This document shows positions 13,026 to 16,321 of a stretch of DNA of 16,321 nucleotides, piece by piece. Position 1 is the stretch's first letter. Every line of letters starts with the position of its first letter. The translations under genes and the position numbers were made by a program. The notes below the pieces were generated by a model, which made no database searches, had not been told where the DNA came from, and was given only the letters and a program-made list of their open reading frames with translations. Source of the stretch: JAZDRH01 sp047470865 (GTDB taxonomy: Bacteria; Pseudomonadota; Gammaproteobacteria; Pseudomonadales; Pseudomonadaceae); the NCBI RefSeq assembly GCF_047470865.1, contig NZ_JAZDRH010000041.1, positions 1 to 16,321 of the forward strand, read 5' to 3'.

Positions 13026-13628
13026 ATGCTACTCATGATTGATAACTACGACTCGTTTACATGGAATCTCGTGCAGTATTTCGGTGAACTGGGCGTAGAG
13101 GTTAAGGTTTTACGCAATGATGAAGTAACCCTTGAGCAAATTGAGCAGTTACAGCCAACCCACTTGGTAATTTCTCCAGGCCCTTGTACGCCCAATGAAG
13201 CGGGCATTTCTATGGCAGCCATTACGCACTTTGCAGGGAAATTACCTATCTTGGGCGTATGCTTAGGTCATCAAAGTATAGGGCAGGCGTTTGGTGGCAA
13301 TGTAGTGCGCGCTAAACAAGCTATGCATGGTAAAACCAGTGCTGTGAAACATCACAATCAAGGCGTGTTTCATGGTTTAGCTAATCCCGTAACCGTAACC
13401 CGTTACCATTCATTAGTGATTGACGAAGCAAGCTTACCTGAATGCTTAGAAGTCACCGCTTGGACAGAAGATGAGCAGGGCAACTTAGACGCCATCATGG
13501 GCGTACGTCATCAGCGATGGCGTATTGAAGGCGTGCAATTTCATCCTGAATCAATCTTAACCGAGCAAGGCCATGAGCTATTGGCAAACTTTTTAAAGCA
13601 AACAGGTGGTGTCCGAAATGAATATTAA
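13026..13628 (+). CDS. trpG: Anthranilate synthase component II (glutamine amidotransferase)
   Basis: TrpG hydrolyses glutamine and passes ammonia to TrpE. It is a 200-residue class I amidotransferase with the full catalytic triad: C79 in GVCLGHQ (77-83), and H173 and E175 in QFHPES. LLMIDNYDSFT (2-12) is the usual first strand, SPGPCTP (50-56) forms the oxyanion-strand region, and VTRYHSL (124-130) is conserved. The ribosome site is a modest AGGA about 10 bases before the ATG. In some bacteria the same subunit also serves PabB in folate synthesis, which is possible here as no pabA is visible. Its end overlaps trpD by 11 bases. Confidence 0.96.
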   Translation: MLLMIDNYDSFTWNLVQYFGELGVEVKVLRNDEVTLEQIEQLQPTHLVISPGPCTPNEAGISMAAITHFAGKLPILGVCLGHQSIGQAFGGNVVRAKQAMHGKTSAVKHHNQGVFHGLANPVTVTRYHSLVIDEASLPECLEVTAWTEDEQGNLDAIMGVRHQRWRIEGVQFHPESILTEQGHELLANFLKQTGGVRNEY

Positions 13629-14664
13629 AGAAGCACTTAATCTCATAGTGGGTAATCTAGATCTAACAACCAGTGAGATGAAAACTGTCATGAGCCAAAT
13701 TATGACGGGGCAATGCACAGATGCGCAGATTGGTGCCTTTATGATGGGCATGCGCATGAAAAGTGAAAGCATTGATGAAATTGTAGGCGCTGTAGAAGCC
13801 ATTCGTGAATTAGTAAAACCTGTAGAAGTGCAGGGTGATCATCTGGTAGATACCTGTGGTACAGGTGGTGATGGCATGAACCTATTTAACGTATCTTCAG
13901 CCGCTGCTTTTGTTGCCGCCGCCGCTGGCGCTCAGGTTGCTAAACACGGCAATAGAGCCGTATCTGGTAAAAGTGGTAGCGCTGATCTGCTTGAAGCCGC
14001 TGGTATTAATTTAGACCTTAGCAGCGAACAAGTGGCCCGTTGTATTGAAAACGTTGGTGTTGGCTTTATGTTTGCGCCTAGTCATCATGGTGCAATGCGT
14101 TACGCAGCAGCCCCTCGCCGTGAAGTAGGGCTGCGTACACTATTTAATATATTAGGACCACTGGCTAATCCAGCTCGCGTTAAAAACCAAGTAATGGGCG
14201 TTTTCACCAAAGCACTGTGTCGCCCATTGGCTGAGGTTTTCCGTCGACTTGGTAGTGAACATGTACTTATTGTGCATGCGCAAGATGGTATGGATGAAAT
14301 CAGCTTAGGCGCCCCTACTTGGGTTACAGAGCTAAAAAATGGCGAGATTACTGATTACCGCATTCAACCCGAAGACTTTGGTATTCAAAGCCAATCACTT
14401 ATTGGTTTAGAAGTGGACAACGCACAAGATTCATTGACAATTATTAAAGATGCTTTAGGCAAGCGTGAACTGCCACATGGACATAAAGCAGCCGAAATGA
14501 TTGCCCTGAATGCAGGTGCAGCACTTTATGCCGCCAATGTTGCCAGTACTTTGGCAGAAGGTGTTGCCCGTGCGCATGATACTATTTATACCGGCTTAGG
14601 TATGGAAAAATTGGTTGAATTGGCGGCATTTTCCCGCGTTTTTACCGAGGATAAAGCCCAATGA
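13618..14664 (+). CDS. trpD: Anthranilate phosphoribosyltransferase
   Basis: TrpD joins anthranilate to PRPP, giving phosphoribosylanthranilate, the second step of the pathway. It has 348 residues. A helical N-terminal domain (MTGQCTDAQIGAFMMGMR, 29-46) precedes the catalytic part. GTGGDG (81-86) and NVSS (91-94) bind PRPP, and KHGNRAVSGKSGSAD (109-123) is the central signature. APSHHGAMRYAAAPRREVGL and RTLFNILGPLANPA follow. The ATG at 13618, with AGGTGG at 13604-13609, is preferred to GTG codons at 13606 and 13609. It overlaps trpG by 11 bases and trpC by 4 bases. Confidence 0.97.
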   Translation: MNIKEALNLIVGNLDLTTSEMKTVMSQIMTGQCTDAQIGAFMMGMRMKSESIDEIVGAVEAIRELVKPVEVQGDHLVDTCGTGGDGMNLFNVSSAAAFVAAAAGAQVAKHGNRAVSGKSGSADLLEAAGINLDLSSEQVARCIENVGVGFMFAPSHHGAMRYAAAPRREVGLRTLFNILGPLANPARVKNQVMGVFTKALCRPLAEVFRRLGSEHVLIVHAQDGMDEISLGAPTWVTELKNGEITDYRIQPEDFGIQSQSLIGLEVDNAQDSLTIIKDALGKRELPHGHKAAEMIALNAGAALYAANVASTLAEGVARAHDTIYTGLGMEKLVELAAFSRVFTEDKAQ

Positions 14665-15452
14665 GTACTGTTTTAGATAAAATTGTGCAACGCAAAGCCG
14701 AAGAAGTTGCAGCGCGTCGTCGCCAAGTTAACTTATCTGAGGTAGAAAAGTTAGCCTATGAAGCAAGCCCCGTGCGCGGCTTTGCCCATGCCTTACAAGA
14801 GCAAGCCGCCCAGCAACGCCCAGCAGTTATCAGTGAGATTAAAAAAGCCTCACCGAGCAAAGGAGTTTTGCGTGAGCACTTTATACCCGCAGAAATCGCT
14901 CAGAGTTATCAACAAGGCGGAGCTACCTGCTTATCCGTACTAACAGATATTGACTTTTTCCAAGGTGCCGATGAATACCTAAAACAAGCGCGTAGCGCCT
15001 GCTCACTGCCGGTTATTCGTAAGGACTTTATGATTGATCCTTACCAAGTAATAGAAGCGCGCAGCATTGGAGCCGACTGCATTTTGCTTATCGCCGCTTG
15101 CCTAGAAAATAGCCAAATGGCAGAACTTGCTGCCTGTGCCAAAGAGCAAGGGCTGGATGTACTAGCAGAAGTGCACAATGGACAAGAACTTGACCGTGTA
15201 CTTAAGCACCTAGACACTCCTTTAGTAGGCATTAATAATCGCAATTTGCATACATTTGAAGTCTCACTTCACACCACATTAGAACTGCTTACAGCAATTC
15301 CTGATGACCGCTTAGTTATTACTGAAAGCGGTATTTTAAAACCGAGCGATGTAGAACTGATGCTAACTAACAAAGTTTACAGCTTCCTAGTTGGTGAAGC
15401 CTTTATGCGAGCAGAAAATCCAGGTGATGAGCTCAAACGCTTATTCTTCTAA
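14661..15452 (+). CDS. trpC: Indole-3-glycerol-phosphate synthase
   Basis: TrpC closes the ring of carboxyphenylaminodeoxyribulose 5-phosphate to indole-3-glycerol phosphate. At 263 residues it is a monofunctional TIM barrel without a fused TrpF. SEIKKASPSKGVL (58-70) carries the catalytic Glu and Lys, PVIRKDFMIDPYQ (117-129) has the second catalytic Lys (K121), and INNRNLHTF and ITESGIL complete the site and phosphate loop. The start overlaps the trpD stop (ATGA), so translation is coupled. It is slightly shorter at its N-terminus than Pseudomonas TrpC. It is the last gene of trpGDC; trpF and trpBA are not in this window. Confidence 0.97.
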   Translation: MSTVLDKIVQRKAEEVAARRRQVNLSEVEKLAYEASPVRGFAHALQEQAAQQRPAVISEIKKASPSKGVLREHFIPAEIAQSYQQGGATCLSVLTDIDFFQGADEYLKQARSACSLPVIRKDFMIDPYQVIEARSIGADCILLIAACLENSQMAELAACAKEQGLDVLAEVHNGQELDRVLKHLDTPLVGINNRNLHTFEVSLHTTLELLTAIPDDRLVITESGILKPSDVELMLTNKVYSFLVGEAFMRAENPGDELKRLFF

Positions 15453-15462
15453 ACAATAGATA

Positions 15463-15502
15463 AGGTAAAGCTATTTCTTAGGAAATAGCGCTACCTATAT
15501 TT
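15463..15502 (+). terminator. Terminator-like hairpin after trpC
   Basis: A two-part stem has the inner 8 bp GCTATTTC/GAAATAGC (15470-15477 with 15482-15489, loop TTAG) and the outer 5 bp AGGTA/TACCT (15463-15467 with 15492-15496), separated by a 2x2 internal loop. The tail ATATTT is only moderately T-rich. Confidence 0.6.
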
Positions 15503-15657
15503 ACTGCTAAATAATAAATAATTCCTATTCTTGGGCTGGAGTCTGCGTAATATTCAATAATGACGATTCAGTAAAATATTTTAGTTAAAATGCTAAGTGC
15601 AGTTTTTAATTGGTTAGCCTATGCTTAGCTATTTGGTTTGATATAATATAAATGTTT

Positions 15658-16149
15658 TTAAAATCCTTTCCATGTGTGCCCGCTAGGAAAATAAGAATTT
15701 TTTCGTGAAGCATAACCATCAATGTAGTTACCATTTTTATCAATAACTTGTTTAAGTCTACCTCGCTGATAAATATCTTTTAAAATAAACTCGATAGAAC
15801 AAGTGTGTTGCTGGCTTTCGTCCCACGCATAGGTAGTTGTTTTAAAACAAGAAGATAGTTTTTATAACCATTGTTAGTAGTTAGTGACATATTATTTTGA
15901 GCATTATGCTCCCAACAGTGGTTACTAAAAATGTTGAAACTTATAATTAGTGCTTTGATCAGCATCCGCTTTGGCGAGAGCTAACCGTCCACCTTTGACA
16001 GTTCTATAGGCGTTACTTGTAGTTCTATCTATTTCGGCAGTTGCTTTATAAGGTGGGTAGTTAGATCAAATAGGCTTGTTTTGACGATCTTTTTCAATGA
16101 GATCATGTATATTGCTATCCTCTGCATAGACAAAACTTTTTAAAAGCAT
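15658..16149 (-). pseudogene. Decayed small exported-protein gene
   Basis: Open stretches on the minus strand fit together as one broken gene. ATG 16149-16147 opens MLLKSFVYAEDSNIHDLIEK and on to an in-frame TGA at about 16080-16078. The frame then runs on as SNYPPYKATAEIDRTTSNAY, RTVKGGRLALAKADAD. Near 15960 the sensible frame changes to FNIFSNHCWEHNAQNNMSLT, and near 15860, at an A-run, it shifts again to LSSCFKTTTYAWDESQQHTC and ends HTWKGF with TAA at 15660-15658. The total would be about 160 residues. The VYA-E start looks like the end of a signal peptide, and several Cys residues fit an exported protein. The family is not recognised. At least one stop and two frameshifts are needed, so it is a pseudogene unless the assembly has errors. 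Confidence 0.55.
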
Positions 16150-16321
16150 ATAAGAGGTTGCTGTTAGTATAATGTTTTATATAACAATCCGTTGCTTGAG
16201 TGTGTGGACAGTTAACAGTTAAATTGTTTCACGTAAATTACATTTAGAAATTACCAATATTAAAATATATTATTTAAAAATAGATTTTTTAAAAGTAAAC
16301 TCGCTGTCTTTGCTACTAGAC
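16150..16321. other. AT-rich non-coding right edge
   Basis: Very AT-rich sequence with no convincing gene. A 16-codon open stretch on the minus strand (16320-16270, ending in TAA) could be the tail of a gene outside the window, but it is too short to support. Confidence 0.5.

Noticed and set aside
12989..13042. 17-codon ORF starting at ATG 12989 and overlapping the trpG start
   Set aside because: It has no ribosome site and no Trp codon, so it is not a credible leader peptide.
16270..16320. Short open stretch on the minus strand ending SSSKDSEFTFKKSIFK
   Set aside because: Only 16 codons in very AT-rich DNA at the window edge; it could be chance.
1..16321. CRISPR arrays, tRNA or rRNA genes and complete insertion sequences
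   Set aside because: No regularly spaced repeats, no cloverleaf or rRNA motifs, and no transposase were seen on either strand.

Overview
The window looks like a chromosomal segment of a low-GC gammaproteobacterium, most probably Pseudomonadaceae. TrpE, TrpG, TrpD and TrpC, Mpl and UbiX read like Pseudomonas proteins. The pairs mpl-ubiX, purE-purK and the order rpe-gph-trpE followed by a separate trpG-trpD-trpC are Pseudomonas arrangements. The base composition is far more AT-rich than in typical Pseudomonas, so a low-GC relative (Entomomonas- or Thiopseudomonas-like) is the best guess; this is inference.

Region 1 (1-2715) is an AT-rich, rearranged accessory patch. It holds two copies of a type I-secreted RTX protein segment, an antisense scrap of what looks like a type I secretion ABC transporter start, a membrane-anchored orphan that may be an immunity protein (387-1106), and a decayed RTX gene (1111-2112) that keeps its N-terminal and C-terminal domains but has lost the middle. 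A small orphan fragment and a 89-residue ORF follow.

Region 2 (2717-9963) is a compact housekeeping block. It runs from a GNAT acetyltransferase (minus strand) to mpl-ubiX-lipoprotein (murein tripeptide recycling, prenyl-FMN), purE-purK (purine synthesis), a GlsB/YeaQ membrane protein overlapping a DUF3299 secreted protein, rpe-gph (pentose phosphate and phosphoglycolate), and a small membrane protein.

Region 3 (9964-15500) is tryptophan biosynthesis. trpE follows a leader peptide with three Trp codons and attenuator-like hairpins. ddh (meso-diaminopimelate dehydrogenase) sits directly behind trpE and ends at a strong terminator. trpG-trpD-trpC is a tightly overlapping operon whose upstream region has no Trp codon, so the two halves of the pathway appear to be controlled differently. 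In P. aeruginosa the R/F-pyocin cluster lies between trpE and trpG; here that interval holds only ddh.

Region 4 (15500-16321) is AT-rich and holds the remnant of a small exported protein gene on the minus strand, broken by a stop codon and two frameshifts.

The most interesting material is the shuffled RTX/T1SS patch at the left edge and the trpL-trpE-ddh attenuation unit. No complete new defence or mobile system was found.
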